DNA of 64,000 bases from Zhihengliuella sp. ISTPL4 (GCF_002848265.1 NZ_CP025422.1:1642727-1706726); one strand, 5' to 3'. Positions 44,559 to 55,382 are shown, counted from the stretch's first letter. Notes: generated by a model not told the origin, from the letters alone. Translations and numbers: made by a program.

Positions 44559-46166
44559 TCAGTGGAAGAAGTGACGCTCCCCCGTGAAGAACATCGTGAC
44601 GCCGGCCTTGCGCGCGGCATCCACGACCTCCTCGTCGCGCACGGAGCCGCCCGGCTGCACGATCGCCGTGACACCGGCGTCGATGAGCACCTGCGCACCG
44701 TCCGCGAAGGGGAAGAACGCATCGGATGCGGCCACCGATCCGGCCGCGCGGTCTCCCGCACGCTCGACCGCGAGGCGGCACGAGTCGACGCGGTTGACCT
44801 GGCCCATGCCGACGCCGACCGTCGCATTGTCCTTCGCCAGCACGATCGCGTTCGACTTCACGGCGCGGCAGGCCTTCCACGCGAAGATGAGGTTCTCCAT
44901 CTCGGCGTCGCTCGGGCGCTCCCCCGAGACGAGCTCCCAGTCCTTGGCGACGGAGACGATGTCGTCCGGGAAGCGGTCCGCGTCCTGGAGCAGGAGGCCC
45001 CCGGACACCAGGCGCACATCCATGCGCTCCTGCTGCCAGTCCTCCGGGAGCTGCAGCAGCCGCAGGTTCTTCTTCGCCTTGAAGACCTCGAGGGCCGCGG
45101 GCTCGAACGACGGCGCGACGATGACCTCGGTGAAGATGTCCTTGAGGTTCTCGGCCATCTTCAGCGTCACGGTGCCGTTCGCGGCGATCACGCCGCCGTA
45201 CGCGGAGACCGGGTCGCACTCGTGGGCGCGGAGGTGCGCGCTGGCGATGGGGTCGAGGGCGTTCGGCGCGGTGGTCGCGATGCCGCACGGGTTCGCGTGC
45301 TTGATGATGGCGACGGCCGGCTTGACCATGTCGTAGGCAGCGCGCAGAGCGGCGTCCGCATCGACGTAGTTGTTGTACGACATCTCCTTGCCCTGCAGCT
45401 GCGTGGCCTGGGCGATGCCGTGGCCACCGGCGCGGGTGTAGATGGCGCCGCGCTGGTGGGAGTTCTCCCCGTAGCGGAGCGTCGCGAGCCGCTCGGCCTG
45501 GATCGTCAGGTGAGCAGGGAGGTCGCCAGGGTCGTTGAGCGTGCCCTCGGCGAACCACTGCGCGACGGCGGTGTCGTAGGCCGCGGTGTGCGCGAACGCT
45601 CGCGCGGCGAGCTCGCGCCGCTGGGCGAGCGAGGTCCCGCCATCGGCGACCGCGGCGACGATCGCCGGGTAGGACTGCGGCGACACGACGATCGCGACGT
45701 TCGCATGGTTCTTCGCGGCCGCGCGCACCATGGCGGGTCCGCCGATGTCGATCTGCTCCACCACGTCGTCACCCTCGGCCCCGGACGCCACGGTCTCCAC
45801 GAACGGATAGAGGTTGACCACGACGAGCTCGAACGGCGCGATGTCGAGGTCGGCGAGCTGACGTTCGTGGTCCTCCAGGCGCAGGTCGGCGAGCAGACCC
45901 CCGTGCACCTTCGGGTGCAGCGTCTTGACCCGGCCGTCGAGCATCTCGGCGACACCCGTGACCGCGGCCACGTCCGTCACCTCGAAGCCGGCCTCGCGGA
46001 TGGTGGAAGCCGTCGAGCCCGTCGAGACGATCTCGACGCCCGCCTCCGCCAGGGCGGCGGCGAGCACGAGCAGATCGGTCTTGTCGCTGACCGAGACGAG
46101 AGCGCGCCGGATCGGCACGGTGTCGCGTTCGCGGTAGAGCGTGGGGGCGTGGCGGGGGCCGGCCAT
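44559..46166 (-). CDS. purH: AICAR transformylase / IMP cyclohydrolase
   Basis: 535 residues. The N-terminal MGS-like IMP cyclohydrolase domain (about 18-160) has [13 protein letters not shown] and [12 protein letters not shown]. The C-terminal AICAR transformylase has KHANPCG and [11 protein letters not shown]. It completes purine synthesis by formylating ZMP (AICAR) with 10-formyl-THF and closing the ring to IMP. ZMP, its substrate, is the ligand of the riboswitch in front of glyA-folD in this window. GAAGGAG precedes the ATG. It lies 30 nt downstream of purN. Confidence 0.98.
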   Translation of the reverse strand: MAGPRHAPTLYRERDTVPIRRALVSVSDKTDLLVLAAALAEAGVEIVSTGSTASTIREAGFEVTDVAAVTGVAEMLDGRVKTLHPKVHGGLLADLRLEDHERQLADLDIAPFELVVVNLYPFVETVASGAEGDDVVEQIDIGGPAMVRAAAKNHANVAIVVSPQSYPAIVAAVADGGTSLAQRRELAARAFAHTAAYDTAVAQWFAEGTLNDPGDLPAHLTIQAERLATLRYGENSHQRGAIYTRAGGHGIAQATQLQGKEMSYNNYVDADAALRAAYDMVKPAVAIIKHANPCGIATTAPNALDPIASAHLRAHECDPVSAYGGVIAANGTVTLKMAENLKDIFTEVIVAPSFEPAALEVFKAKKNLRLLQLPEDWQQERMDVRLVSGGLLLQDADRFPDDIVSVAKDWELVSGERPSDAEMENLIFAWKACRAVKSNAIVLAKDNATVGVGMGQVNRVDSCRLAVERAGDRAAGSVAASDAFFPFADGAQVLIDAGVTAIVQPGGSVRDEEVVDAARKAGVTMFFTGERHFFH

Positions 46167-46196
46167 GATGGGCTCCTTCGTGCGGGGGCGTTCGGG

Positions 46197-46784
46197 TCAG
46201 GGGGCGGAAGTCAGGGCGAGGTCGCCGGTCGCGATGCGCCGGACGACGTCGATGAGGAGCCGGCGCTCGACCGGCTTGATGCGCTCGTGCAGCGTGTGCT
46301 CGGTGTCGTCTGCCCGGATCGGCACGCGCTCCTGCGCGAGGATCGGGCCGGTGTCGACGCCGTCGTCCACGACGATCACGCTGGCGCCGGTCTCACGGAC
46401 GCCGGCGGCGAGCGCGTCACGCACGCCGTGGGCTCCGGGGAACTCCGGAAGGTACGCGGGATGGGTGTTGATGATCCGGGGCGCGTACGCCGCGACGAGC
46501 GACGACGGCAGCAGGCGCATGAGGCCGCTGAGCACCACGAGGTCCGGCGTCCAGACGGCGAGCTGACGACCCAGCTCTTCCCCCCAGGCCTCACGGCTCT
46601 CGTGCTCGTGCCACGGCACGGTGAAGCTGGGGATGCCGAACTCCTCGGCGTGAGCCAGCCCGTCGGCTTCGCGATCCGCCCCGACGACGACGACGCGCGC
46701 CGGGAAATCGGGGTGGCGAGCGGCCTCGAGGAGGGCGCGAAGGTTCGAGCCGGCGCCCGAGATGAGTACGGCGACCGTGAGCAC
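46197..46784 (-). CDS. purN: phosphoribosylglycinamide formyltransferase
   Basis: 195 residues, GTG start. The glycinamide-ribotide phosphate loop is [12 protein letters not shown]. Catalytic residues are N106 and H108 ([16 protein letters not shown]) and D144 (DDGVDTGPI). It uses 10-formyl-THF to formylate GAR. TAGACT lies 6 nt before the GTG, so the purN-purH mRNA is probably leaderless. It is followed by purH after 30 nt. Confidence 0.96.
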   Translation of the reverse strand: MLTVAVLISGAGSNLRALLEAARHPDFPARVVVVGADREADGLAHAEEFGIPSFTVPWHEHESREAWGEELGRQLAVWTPDLVVLSGLMRLLPSSLVAAYAPRIINTHPAYLPEFPGAHGVRDALAAGVRETGASVIVVDDGVDTGPILAQERVPIRADDTEHTLHERIKPVERRLLIDVVRRIATGDLALTSAP

Positions 46785-46790
46785 GCGCCC

Positions 46791-46796
46791 AGTCTA
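46791..46796 (-). promoter_or_regulatory. -10 box of a leaderless promoter (purN-purH)
   Basis: Minus-strand TAGACT lies exactly 6 nt before the GTG start of purN. Confidence 0.55.
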
Positions 46797-46844
46797 CCGG
46801 CGTGCCGGAGGCGCTCCGTCCGGGGCCGTGAGGCGCCGGGGCGG

Positions 46845-48218
46845 CTAGCGGCGGTCGTCGTCGGCGGGGTCGCGCGGTATCGTCCGACCGGGCAGCCCGC
46901 TGAGCGGTGCGGTGTCGGCGGCCACGTCGGAGGATACGGCCGAACCGTCGACGGGCCCCGCGGATTCCAGGGTGGACATCTCGGCGATCCAGCGGTCCGT
47001 GCGCTCCTCTGCGAGCTCGTCCCGGTGCCGCGGCGAGAGCAGCAGGATCGCCGCACCGACGAGCACCTCCGCGCCCAGGCACGCGGCGAACGGCAGCACC
47101 GCCGGTCCCGCCGCCTCGAGGCGGCCCGGCCCCATCGATCCCTGCGCGAAGACCGCGGCGAGCGCGGCCGCACCGGCGGAGACGGCGGCGATCCCCAGGG
47201 CGATGACGGCCCGCTGCAGAAGCCCGAGGGGCGTTCCCTCCCACACGAGTCGTGAACGCACGGCCCACCCGGCGAACGCGCCGGCGGCCACCGGGACGAG
47301 GATGACGATGAGCATCCACATCGAGGTGTTCTCCGGAAGCAGCCCGAAGGCCGGGATGCCGGGTACGACGCCGAGCTGCGTCCCGGCCGGCGACACCGCT
47401 GTGCCCGCACCGACGGCGAAGCCCGGGCCGGCCAGCCACGAGGCGGCCCATACGATCAGGGTCGGCAGGTAGGCGAGCTGGCCGAGGGTCAGCACGGTCG
47501 CGCCGAGCGCGTCGACCCGCGCCGCCTGGAACAGTGCGACGACCTCCCCCCCGCGGGTCAGGACCGACAGGGCGACGGCCAGCGCCGCGGCCCCCGTCAC
47601 CCCGACCAGCGTGAACGCGGCCCCCTGGACGATCGCGGTCGGCACCGGCGCCCAGTCCTCCCTCGCATCCAGCACGTCGTGGATGCGATCGAGCAGTCCG
47701 CCGTCGCCGTCCTCCCAGGCCACGCGGACGGCACCGCACACCGCACCCACGAGATAGACGGCGGGGGGCAGCAGGATCGCGAGCGCGAGCGGGACCCGCG
47801 CGGCCTCCAGCGCGGAGGTGAGCGCGACGACCGCGGAGATCACGGCGAACACGACGCTCCCCGACAGCGACCCCAGCAGCCACGCCCCGGATCGCGCGGC
47901 CCGGGCTCCGGAGCGCGCGGCGAGGAGCAGGGTGAGGAACAGGAAAGCCAGGGGCGTGATCGAGACGACGAATCGAGCCGCCTCGGCGGGGATCGCCAGG
48001 GTCACGAGCAGGGCGTCGGGGATCGTGATCTCCAGCGGGACGCCGTGCCCGAACTCCCACAGCGTGCCGGTGAGCGGCCAGAGCGCACCCCAGTCGGCGG
48101 TGACGCCGAACACCAACGTCCAGAGGAGCGTCAGCGGCGCCAGCAGCACGGCCAGCCCGATGGCCGCGGTGATGGCGGCGTCGAGGGCGGCGAGAAGCGC
48201 GACGAGGAGGCGTTGCAT
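46845..48218 (-). CDS. DUF6350 family polytopic membrane protein
   Basis: 457 residues with about 10-12 hydrophobic helices and an acidic cytoplasmic C-terminus (about 415-457). The ATG at 48218 begins MQRLLVALLAALDAA, a natural membrane N-terminus, and TAGTCT lies 16 nt upstream as a likely -10. The family is conserved in actinobacteria, often next to purN/purH and succinyl-CoA synthetase genes as here, but has no proven function. It is divergent from the purine permease gene. Calling it a transporter would be speculation. Confidence 0.8.
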   Translation of the reverse strand: MQRLLVALLAALDAAITAAIGLAVLLAPLTLLWTLVFGVTADWGALWPLTGTLWEFGHGVPLEITIPDALLVTLAIPAEAARFVVSITPLAFLFLTLLLAARSGARAARSGAWLLGSLSGSVVFAVISAVVALTSALEAARVPLALAILLPPAVYLVGAVCGAVRVAWEDGDGGLLDRIHDVLDAREDWAPVPTAIVQGAAFTLVGVTGAAALAVALSVLTRGGEVVALFQAARVDALGATVLTLGQLAYLPTLIVWAASWLAGPGFAVGAGTAVSPAGTQLGVVPGIPAFGLLPENTSMWMLIVILVPVAAGAFAGWAVRSRLVWEGTPLGLLQRAVIALGIAAVSAGAAALAAVFAQGSMGPGRLEAAGPAVLPFAACLGAEVLVGAAILLLSPRHRDELAEERTDRWIAEMSTLESAGPVDGSAVSSDVAADTAPLSGLPGRTIPRDPADDDRR

Positions 48219-48309
48219 AGCGCTTTCGAGACTACGACGAGTTCCCGTGCAGCCCCCGTGGGCGCGCGCGAGGCGGGCGACACGGTAGCGTTTCTCCGGA
48301 GGTTTCCCG

Positions 48310-49785
48310 ATGACTACTGCCCCGCCCGCCCCGGCGTCCACCGAGCCCACCAGCACCCTGGACCGCTTCTTCGAGATCAGCAAGCGCGGATCGACGATCG
48401 GCACCGAGATCCGTGGAGGCCTCGTGACGTTCGTCACGATGGCCTACATCGTGATCCTGAACCCGATCATCCTGTCCGGAAAGCCGGACGTCGCCGGCCA
48501 CATGCTCGACTTCAACGCTGTCGGCGCCGCGACCGCGCTGACCGCCGGCGTGATGACGATCCTCTTCGGGCTCGTCACCCGCCTGCCGTTCGGCTTCGCC
48601 GCCGGCCTCGGCATCAACGCCTTCGTCGCGTTCTCCGTCGTCGGCCAGGTCACCTGGCCCGAGGCGATGGCGCTCGTGATGATCAACGGCGTCGTGATCG
48701 TGCTCCTCGCCGCCACCGGGCTGCGCAAGGCGATCTTCGACGCGGTGCCGTTCCAGCTGAAGATCGCGATCACGGTCGGCATCGGCCTGTTCATCGCCTT
48801 CATCGGCTTCGTGAACTCGGGCTTCGTCACGGCCACCGGCGCCTCCTCGCCGCCTGTCGGCCTCGGCGTCAACGGGTCCGTCGCGACCGTGCCGAGCCTG
48901 CTGTTCGTGATCACCCTGCTCCTCACGGGCATCCTCGTCGCGCTCCGCATCAAGGGCGGCATGCTCATCGGCCTCGTCGGCGGCACCGTGCTCGCGGTCA
49001 TCGTCGAGGCCATCTGGCACATCGGCGCCCGCGGCGTCGACGACGAGGGGAACGTCGTGAACCCCGGCGGTTGGGGCCTCACGGTCCCGGCGCTGAACGG
49101 CTCCCCCGTCAGCGTCCCCGACCTGAGCCTCATCGGCGCCGTCGACTTCTCGTTCGACCTCGGCAAGGTCAGTCTCGTCGCGCTGGTGATGATCGTCTTC
49201 ACGCTGCTGTTCACGAACTTCTTCGACGCCATGGGCACCATGACGGGCCTGGCGAAGGAGGCGAACCTCGCCGACGACAACGGCGACTTCCCGCGCATCA
49301 AGTCGGCCCTCGTGGTCGAGGGCGTCGGCGCGATCGCCGGCGGTGCGACCTCGTCGTCTTCCAGCACGGTCTTCATCGAATCCGGCGCGGGCATCGGCGA
49401 GGGCGCCCGCACGGGCCTCGCGAACGTCGTGACGGGCATCGTGTTCCTCATCGCGATGTTCCTCACGCCGCTGACCTCGATCGTCCCGACCGAGATCGCC
49501 GCCGCGGCACTGATCATCGTCGGCGCGATGATGATGGCGCAGATCCGTCACATCGACTTCGGCGACTTCCGGGTACTGCTGCCGGTGTTCCTCACGGTCT
49601 CCGTCATGCCGCTGACGTACTCGATCGCCAACGGCATCGGAGCGGGCTTCGTGAGCTGGGTGCTCATCCACGCCTTCTCCGGCAAGGCCAAGACGATCAG
49701 CCCGCTGCTGTGGGTGGTCGGCGCCGGCTTCCTGATCTTCTTCGCCCGCGGCCCCATCGAGGCCCTCTTCGGCGTCGGGATCTGA
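48310..49785 (+). CDS. NCS2 purine permease, AzgA/PbuG type
   Basis: 491 residues, 13-14 hydrophobic segments. IRGGLVTFVTMAYIVILNPIIL at the N-terminus and GFAAGLGINAFVAF are the AzgA-subfamily signatures. TNFFDAMGTMTGLAKEA and GGATSSSSSTVFIESGAGI hold the substrate and proton residues. It imports hypoxanthine, guanine or adenine with protons. GGAGG precedes the ATG by 8 nt. Proximity to purN-purH groups purine salvage with synthesis. Confidence 0.93.
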   Translation: MTTAPPAPASTEPTSTLDRFFEISKRGSTIGTEIRGGLVTFVTMAYIVILNPIILSGKPDVAGHMLDFNAVGAATALTAGVMTILFGLVTRLPFGFAAGLGINAFVAFSVVGQVTWPEAMALVMINGVVIVLLAATGLRKAIFDAVPFQLKIAITVGIGLFIAFIGFVNSGFVTATGASSPPVGLGVNGSVATVPSLLFVITLLLTGILVALRIKGGMLIGLVGGTVLAVIVEAIWHIGARGVDDEGNVVNPGGWGLTVPALNGSPVSVPDLSLIGAVDFSFDLGKVSLVALVMIVFTLLFTNFFDAMGTMTGLAKEANLADDNGDFPRIKSALVVEGVGAIAGGATSSSSSTVFIESGAGIGEGARTGLANVVTGIVFLIAMFLTPLTSIVPTEIAAAALIIVGAMMMAQIRHIDFGDFRVLLPVFLTVSVMPLTYSIANGIGAGFVSWVLIHAFSGKAKTISPLLWVVGAGFLIFFARGPIEALFGVGI

Positions 49786-49803
49786 CCCCGCTTCTCGCCA
49801 CAC

Positions 49804-49838
49804 AAATGGCCCCATTCCGAAGCGGAATGGGGCCGTTT
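49804..49838 (+). terminator. terminator of the purine permease gene
   Basis: GGCCCCATTCC/GGAATGGGGCC perfect 11-bp stem flanked by AAAT and GTTT, which extend the pairing; 5-nt loop. Confidence 0.85.
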
Positions 49839-49866
49839 GCGTGATCGGGAGATGTGCGGGCATGAC

Positions 49867-49896
49867 GAAGGCCCCGGGGTGGAGCCCGGGGCCTTC
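49867..49896 (-). terminator. terminator of the sucC-sucD operon
   Basis: Perfect 12-bp stem GAAGGCCCCGGG/CCCGGGGCCTTC with 6-nt loop, 20 bp beyond the sucD stop codon. Confidence 0.85.
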
Positions 49897-49915
49897 ACAT
49901 CAACCGTAGCTCAGA

Positions 49916-50830
<915 letters not shown>

Positions 50831-50836
50831 TCAGTC

Positions 50837-52003
50837 TCAGGCGTTGGCGAGCTCGGCGGCCTTGTCGGCGCCCTCGTCCATGGTTGCGGCCAGGGTGACA
50901 AGCGGGTGCGCGTAGTCGGCGAGGATCGCGCGACCCTCGTCGACGCGGTTGCCGTCGAGGCGGACGACGAGCGGCTTCGAGGCCGTGTCGCCCAGCGTCT
51001 CCAGGGCGCCCTTGATGCCGTTGGCGACGGCGTCGCACGCCGTGATGCCGCCGAACACGTTGACGAACACGCTCTTGACCTGCGGGTCGCCGAGGATGAC
51101 GTCGAGACCGGCGGCCATGACCTCGGCCGAGGCGCCACCGCCGATGTCGAGGAAGTTGGCGGGCTTGACGCCGTTGTGGTTCTCGCCGGCGTACGCGACG
51201 ACGTCGAGCGTCGACATGACGAGTCCCGCACCGTTGCCGATGATGCCGACCTCGCCGTCCAGCTTGACGTAGTTGAGGCCGGACGCCTTGGCCTTGGCCT
51301 CGAGCGGGTCGGCCGCGTCCTTGTCCTCGAGCGCCTCGTGCTCGGGGTGGCGGATCTCGGAGGCGTTGTCGTCGAGCGTGACCTTGCCGTCGAGTGCGAT
51401 GATGTCGCCGTCCTCGGTGCGGACGAGCGGGTTGACCTCGACGAGCGTCGCGTCCTCACCCTTGTAGACGTCGTACAGCTTCACGAACACGTCGGAGACC
51501 TTCTCGACGAGGTCCTCCGGGAAGTTCGCGGCGCGGGCGATCTCGACCGCCTTCTCCTTGTCGATGCCGGTCAGCGGGTTGACCTCGACGCGGGCGAGGG
51601 CCTCGGGCTTCTCGACGGCGAGCTGCTCGATCTCCATGCCGCCCTCGACGGAGCAGAGGGAGAGGTAGGAGCGGTTGGCGCGGTCGAGCAGCACGGAGAA
51701 GTAGAACTCCTCGGCGATGCGGGCACCCTGCGCGACCATGACGCGCTTGACGACGTGGCCCTTGATGTCGAGCCCGAGGATGGCCTTCGCCGCCTCGTAC
51801 GCCTCGTCGGGGGTCTTGGCGACCTTGACACCGCCGGCCTTGCCGCGGCCTCCGGTCTTGACCTGGGCCTTGACGACCACGACACCGCCGATCTTCTCGG
51901 CAGCCGCCTTCACCTCCTCGGGGGTGTCCGCGACGATGCCGGCGAGGACCGGCACTCCGTACTTCTCGAAAACGTCTCGTGCCTGGTACTCGTACAGATC
52001 CAC
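50837..52003 (-). CDS. sucC: succinyl-CoA synthetase beta subunit
   Basis: 388 residues, the standard length, from the GTG at 52003 after AAGGAAG. The N-terminal ATP-grasp domain begins [17 protein letters not shown], with [19 protein letters not shown] binding nucleotide. The C-terminal ligase domain has [13 protein letters not shown] and [12 protein letters not shown]. It heads the sucC-sucD operon. Confidence 0.98.
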   Translation of the reverse strand: MDLYEYQARDVFEKYGVPVLAGIVADTPEEVKAAAEKIGGVVVVKAQVKTGGRGKAGGVKVAKTPDEAYEAAKAILGLDIKGHVVKRVMVAQGARIAEEFYFSVLLDRANRSYLSLCSVEGGMEIEQLAVEKPEALARVEVNPLTGIDKEKAVEIARAANFPEDLVEKVSDVFVKLYDVYKGEDATLVEVNPLVRTEDGDIIALDGKVTLDDNASEIRHPEHEALEDKDAADPLEAKAKASGLNYVKLDGEVGIIGNGAGLVMSTLDVVAYAGENHNGVKPANFLDIGGGASAEVMAAGLDVILGDPQVKSVFVNVFGGITACDAVANGIKGALETLGDTASKPLVVRLDGNRVDEGRAILADYAHPLVTLAATMDEGADKAAELANA

Positions 52004-52176
52004 TGTGCTTCCTTCACTGGGCTGCGGTCTGGTCTGGTGATTCTCTCGATGTCGAGACATCGACCAGTCCCCCAGCCTACTACCGCAGGCTGAACGCTCC
52101 GACGCCGGCGGACCTCGGCGACGAGCGCACCCCTCCGGTACCATCCTCAGCGTCGGAGCAAGACGGAGGAGACCAC

Positions 52177-52743
52177 GTGAGCGACCTCACCCGCGCCCAG
52201 GCGCAGCGCATCATCCGGGACGAGAGGCTCACCGCGACCGCCAACTGGTTCGGCCGTACAGGCCGCCGCGAACGATCGGCATGGATCGATCGAGAGGGTG
52301 ACGCGTGGATCGTGTGGGAGACCGACGAACGCGGCGAGGAGTTCTTCGACCCATCGCGCTTCTCGTCCGAGGCCGAAGCACTTGACCAGTTCCTGCGCAT
52401 GGCCCGCGCCCACAAGGCGGCGGATTCCACCGCCGTGCGCCGGGTCGAAGGGGCAGACATGACGGCGCTCACCGCCGAAGGCGCGCAGCACCTCATCCGC
52501 GAGGAGAGGCTCACCGCGACCGCCAACTGGTTCGGCCGCACAGGACGGCCCCAGTCCGCCGCCTGGATCGATCGCGACGGCGAGGACTGGATCGTGTGGG
52601 AGACGGACGAGCGCGGTGGCCGCTTCCACGCGCCGCTCCGCTTCCGCTCCGAAGCCGAAGCCCTGGACCTCTTCATACGGATCGCGCGGCGGTATCGGAC
52701 GTCGGACGCTCACGCGGAACGGCGGCCCTTGGACGCCTCCTGA
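52177..52743 (+). CDS. uncharacterised protein with two near-identical repeats
   Basis: 188 residues, GTG start after GGAGGAG. Two copies of an approximately 75-residue unit start near residues 4 and 98 (94-residue period). Each has [14 protein letters not shown] (17-30 and 111-124), then AAWID- or SAWID-type and [11 protein letters not shown] segments, then SEAEALD. Over 30 bases around the shared motif are identical in the two copies, so the duplication is recent or kept by conversion. Aromatic and charged residues dominate; no signal or membrane segment. No family is recognised. It is divergent from sucC and upstream of a TetR gene. Confidence 0.8.
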   Translation: MSDLTRAQAQRIIRDERLTATANWFGRTGRRERSAWIDREGDAWIVWETDERGEEFFDPSRFSSEAEALDQFLRMARAHKAADSTAVRRVEGADMTALTAEGAQHLIREERLTATANWFGRTGRPQSAAWIDRDGEDWIVWETDERGGRFHAPLRFRSEAEALDLFIRIARRYRTSDAHAERRPLDAS

Positions 52744-52855
52744 CCACAGCCAGGATCAGCATGGACGGTCGCGCGCGCTCACGGAGACGCGGGTGCGGGA
52801 ACGTCGGCATCGGTCTGTTCCCGCGGGGCCGTCGGGCGCGGGCCCCACGGCGGTC

Positions 52856-52861
52856 TAGGCT
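52856..52861 (+). promoter_or_regulatory. -10 box of a leaderless promoter (TetR gene)
   Basis: TAGGCT lies 6 nt before the ATG at 52868. Confidence 0.55.
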
Positions 52862-52867
52862 TTCGCC

Positions 52868-53533
52868 ATGCACGAATCCGCAGAGCTGCGCACCGGGGGC
52901 GTCGTCGCCGCCGCGCTCGAACTCTTCAGCGCCCAGGGGTTCGACCAGACGTCCGTGGAGCAGATCGCCAAGGCCGCCGGTGTCTCCCGGTCGACCTTCT
53001 TCCGGCAGTTCGGCGGTAAGGAGGACGTGGTCTTCGCCGATCACGAGGTCCTGCTGGAGCAGCTTCGGGAGTTCCTCGACGAGGGGCACGACGATCCGTG
53101 GGGTGCGGTCTGCGCGGCATCGGAGTCCGTGTTCACGCACTTCGCGAACGACCCGGAGCTCGCGCGACGGCGCTACCAGATCGTGCGGGAGGTGCCGGTG
53201 CTCCGCGAGCGCGAGATCATCACCGTGTTCCGCTACGAGCGGCTGTTCGACGAGTACCTGCGCAGCGCCCTTCCGGGGGTGGATCCGCTGGACGCGGTGG
53301 GCTTCGCCGCGCTCGTGACGGCGGTGCACAACCACGTGCTGCGGCAGCTCCTGCGCGGACGGAAGAAGGTGCCGCTGTCCACGCTGCAGTCCGCACTCGC
53401 GGATGCGCGTCGACGGTACGGCGTGGGCGAGGACGCCACCGCCGGGGCTCCGGACGACGTGGTCGTGGCGGTCTTCCCCCGCTCGATGCCCATCGCCGAG
53501 GTCACCAGGAGACTGCGCTCCGAGCTCGACTGA
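52868..53533 (+). CDS. TetR family regulator of the adjacent acyl-CoA dehydrogenase
   Basis: 221 residues. The helix-turn-helix lies at about 30-52 (SVEQIAKAAGVSRSTFFRQFGGKEDV, with the FFRQF recognition helix). The all-alpha ligand domain follows. It is the only regulator near the acyl-CoA dehydrogenase, and the 66-bp gap between them holds a 39-bp inverted repeat with 16-bp arms, a likely operator. CoA thioesters are common ligands in such pairs, but the effector is not known. Confidence 0.88.
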   Translation: MHESAELRTGGVVAAALELFSAQGFDQTSVEQIAKAAGVSRSTFFRQFGGKEDVVFADHEVLLEQLREFLDEGHDDPWGAVCAASESVFTHFANDPELARRRYQIVREVPVLREREIITVFRYERLFDEYLRSALPGVDPLDAVGFAALVTAVHNHVLRQLLRGRKKVPLSTLQSALADARRRYGVGEDATAGAPDDVVVAVFPRSMPIAEVTRRLRSELD

Positions 53534-53549
53534 GCCCGCCGGGGAGGTC

Positions 53550-53588
53550 GTGATACCGAGTATCGAGGAGTACGATACCTGGTGTCAC
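53550..53588. promoter_or_regulatory. probable TetR operator before the acyl-CoA dehydrogenase gene
   Basis: GTGATACCGAGTATCG and CGATACCTGGTGTCAC are inverted repeats matching at 13 of 16 positions around a 7-nt centre. The right arm overlaps a -10-like TACGAT and ends 11 nt before the ATG. Confidence 0.6.
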
Positions 53589-53599
53589 GAAGGAGCATC

Positions 53600-54835
53600 A
53601 TGAGCACCGAAGCCTCCCCCTTCCCCGGCGAGCGCGTCTCGTCCTACGACATCACCGGACGGCAGGACAGCGACTACTACGCGGTCTTCGCCGACATCCC
53701 CGCCGCCGACCGGGAGGCCTGGGACCGCGCGAAGGCGTACGTCGACGAGGTCGCCCCGCCGATGGCCGAGGCCTGGGATCGCGCCGAGTACCCGCTCGAC
53801 GCCGCCCGCCGCATGGGTGAGATGGACCTCGTCGTCGACGGCGTCGACCACCCCGCGCTGACCCGGCTCTCCCCGCTCGCCGCGGGCCTGGTCAACATGG
53901 AGATCTCTCGCGGGGACGGCTCGCTCGGCACGATCCTCGCGGTGCAGGGCGGGCTCGCGCTGCGGACGCTCGCCCTGTTCGGCTCGCCCACCCAGCAGGA
54001 CCGCTGGCTCACGGCACTCGCCGACGGCTCGGTGCTCGGGTCCTTCGCCCTGACCGAGCCCGACCACGGCTCCGACTCCGTCTCGCTGGAGACCGTAGCC
54101 CGCCGCGACGGGGACTCCTGGGTGCTCCGCGGTGCCAAGAAATGGATCGGCAATGGAGCCTCGGGCGGGATCACGTTCGTCTGGGCGCGGGTCGAGGACG
54201 AGTCCGCCGCCGAGCACGGGGCGGTGCGGTGCTTCCTCGTCGAGCAGGACACCCCTGGATACACCGGCACCGTGATCCGCGGGAAGGCCTCCCTCCGCGC
54301 GATCCATCAGGCCCACATCCGCCTGGACGACGTGCGGGTGCCGCTGGACGCGGTGCTGCCGGGGACGAAGAGCTTCAAGGACGCCTCGACGGTGCTGTAC
54401 GCCACCCGGTCCGGGGTCGCCTGGTCGGCGCTGGGTCACGCGACGGCCTGCTACGAGGCGGCGCTGGCCTACGCGAAGCAGCGCGTGCAGTTCGGCAAGC
54501 CGCTCGCGAAGTTCCAGATGGTGCAGGAGCGGCTCACGCACATGCTGGAGGATCTGACGGCGATGCAGCTCTACTGCCGCCGCATGGCCGATCTGGAGCA
54601 GGCGGGGGCGCTGCGGCCGACGCAGGCCTCGCTCGCGAAGTTCCACAACACCCGGGCGGCCCGTCGGATCGCCGCGACGGCGCGGGATCTCCTCGGCGGC
54701 AACGGCATCCTTCTGGAGAACGGCGTCATGCAGCACATGGCCGACATCGAGGCCATCCACACCTACGAGGGCACCGAATCCGTCCAGGCGCTGCTGCTCG
54801 GCCGCGACATCACCGGGATGAGCGCCTTCGCCTAG
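53600..54835 (+). CDS. acyl-CoA dehydrogenase, glutaryl-CoA dehydrogenase-like
   Basis: 411 residues, GAAGGAG before the ATG. FAD and substrate segments include ALTEPDHGSDS, GAKKWIGNG and LLGGNGI. The catalytic Glu is E390 in HTYEGTES, and the ending VQALLLGRDITGMSAF resembles glutaryl-CoA dehydrogenase. Members oxidise an acyl-CoA to the 2-enoyl-CoA, with decarboxylation in the glutaryl type. No ETF genes are near, so it relies on those elsewhere. It is probably repressed by the upstream TetR protein. A hairpin repeat follows one base after the stop. Confidence 0.87.
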   Translation: MSTEASPFPGERVSSYDITGRQDSDYYAVFADIPAADREAWDRAKAYVDEVAPPMAEAWDRAEYPLDAARRMGEMDLVVDGVDHPALTRLSPLAAGLVNMEISRGDGSLGTILAVQGGLALRTLALFGSPTQQDRWLTALADGSVLGSFALTEPDHGSDSVSLETVARRDGDSWVLRGAKKWIGNGASGGITFVWARVEDESAAEHGAVRCFLVEQDTPGYTGTVIRGKASLRAIHQAHIRLDDVRVPLDAVLPGTKSFKDASTVLYATRSGVAWSALGHATACYEAALAYAKQRVQFGKPLAKFQMVQERLTHMLEDLTAMQLYCRRMADLEQAGALRPTQASLAKFHNTRAARRIAATARDLLGGNGILLENGVMQHMADIEAIHTYEGTESVQALLLGRDITGMSAFA

Positions 54836-55382
54836 CCTTCGAATCGCTCACTGTGCGGCGTTCGGCGGCCGGATGCAGCGAAGTGCGCGACTCGAAGCAG
54901 AGGAGGCGGTCGCGGTCGTCCCACGGGTCGACGGGACGGAAGCCGCGGGACGTGTAGAGCCGGATCGCGGCGTCGCGCCAGTCCCAGACCGACAGCCGCA
55001 CCGCGCCCTCGGCCGCCGCCAGGACGGCGTCGAGCAGCGCGGAGCCGACGCCGCGGCCGCGGACCGCCGGATCCGCCCAGAGTCGTTTGATCTCGGTGTA
55101 CCCGGCATGCGGAAGAGCGATCACCACGCCGACCGGAGCCCCGTCGAGCTCCGCCACGAGCACCCGTGCTCCGGCGTACGCGCTCGCGGGGTCACGAAGC
55201 TCCGGCAGGTATCGCTCGGGGAGTTCGCCCTCGGGCTCCGCGGGGTCACCCAGGACGTCGTGTTTCTCCTGCTCGGTCTGCCGGAGATACGTCGACACCG
55301 CGGCACCGACGAAGGCCGCGTCACCCGGCCAGTCCGCCTCACGGACGGTGACGCCGCGCCGCGACGCGGAGGCGGCGGGCAT
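54810..55382 (-). CDS. GNAT acetyltransferase with repeat-derived C-terminus
   Basis: 190 residues from the ATG at 55382, overlapping the upstream gene's TGA by one base. Acetyl-CoA motif A is ADPAVRGRGVGSALLDAV and the C-terminal motif RLYTSRGFRPV. The last 29 residues or so, from CFESRTSLHP onward, are encoded by the 61-nt hairpin repeat and by bases antisense to the acyl-CoA dehydrogenase 3' end. The enzyme core therefore seems to have lost its own stop codon and reads through. Substrate unknown. Confidence 0.83.
   Translation of the reverse strand: MPAASASRRGVTVREADWPGDAAFVGAAVSTYLRQTEQEKHDVLGDPAEPEGELPERYLPELRDPASAYAGARVLVAELDGAPVGVVIALPHAGYTEIKRLWADPAVRGRGVGSALLDAVLAAAEGAVRLSVWDWRDAAIRLYTSRGFRPVDPWDDRDRLLCFESRTSLHPAAERRTVSDSKARRRRSSR
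54837..54897 (-). repeat. 61-nt hairpin repeat, copy 2
   Basis: Same length and layout as the copy at 14130-14190, on the other strand. Arms of 16 nt pair with two mismatches. On the plus strand it begins one base after the acyl-CoA dehydrogenase stop; on the minus strand it lies inside the GNAT reading frame. Confidence 0.7.

Noticed and set aside
43929..47255. 1108-codon open frame antisense to alkA, purH and purN
   Set aside because: Crosses three well-identified genes and a terminator; composition is typical of antisense shadows.
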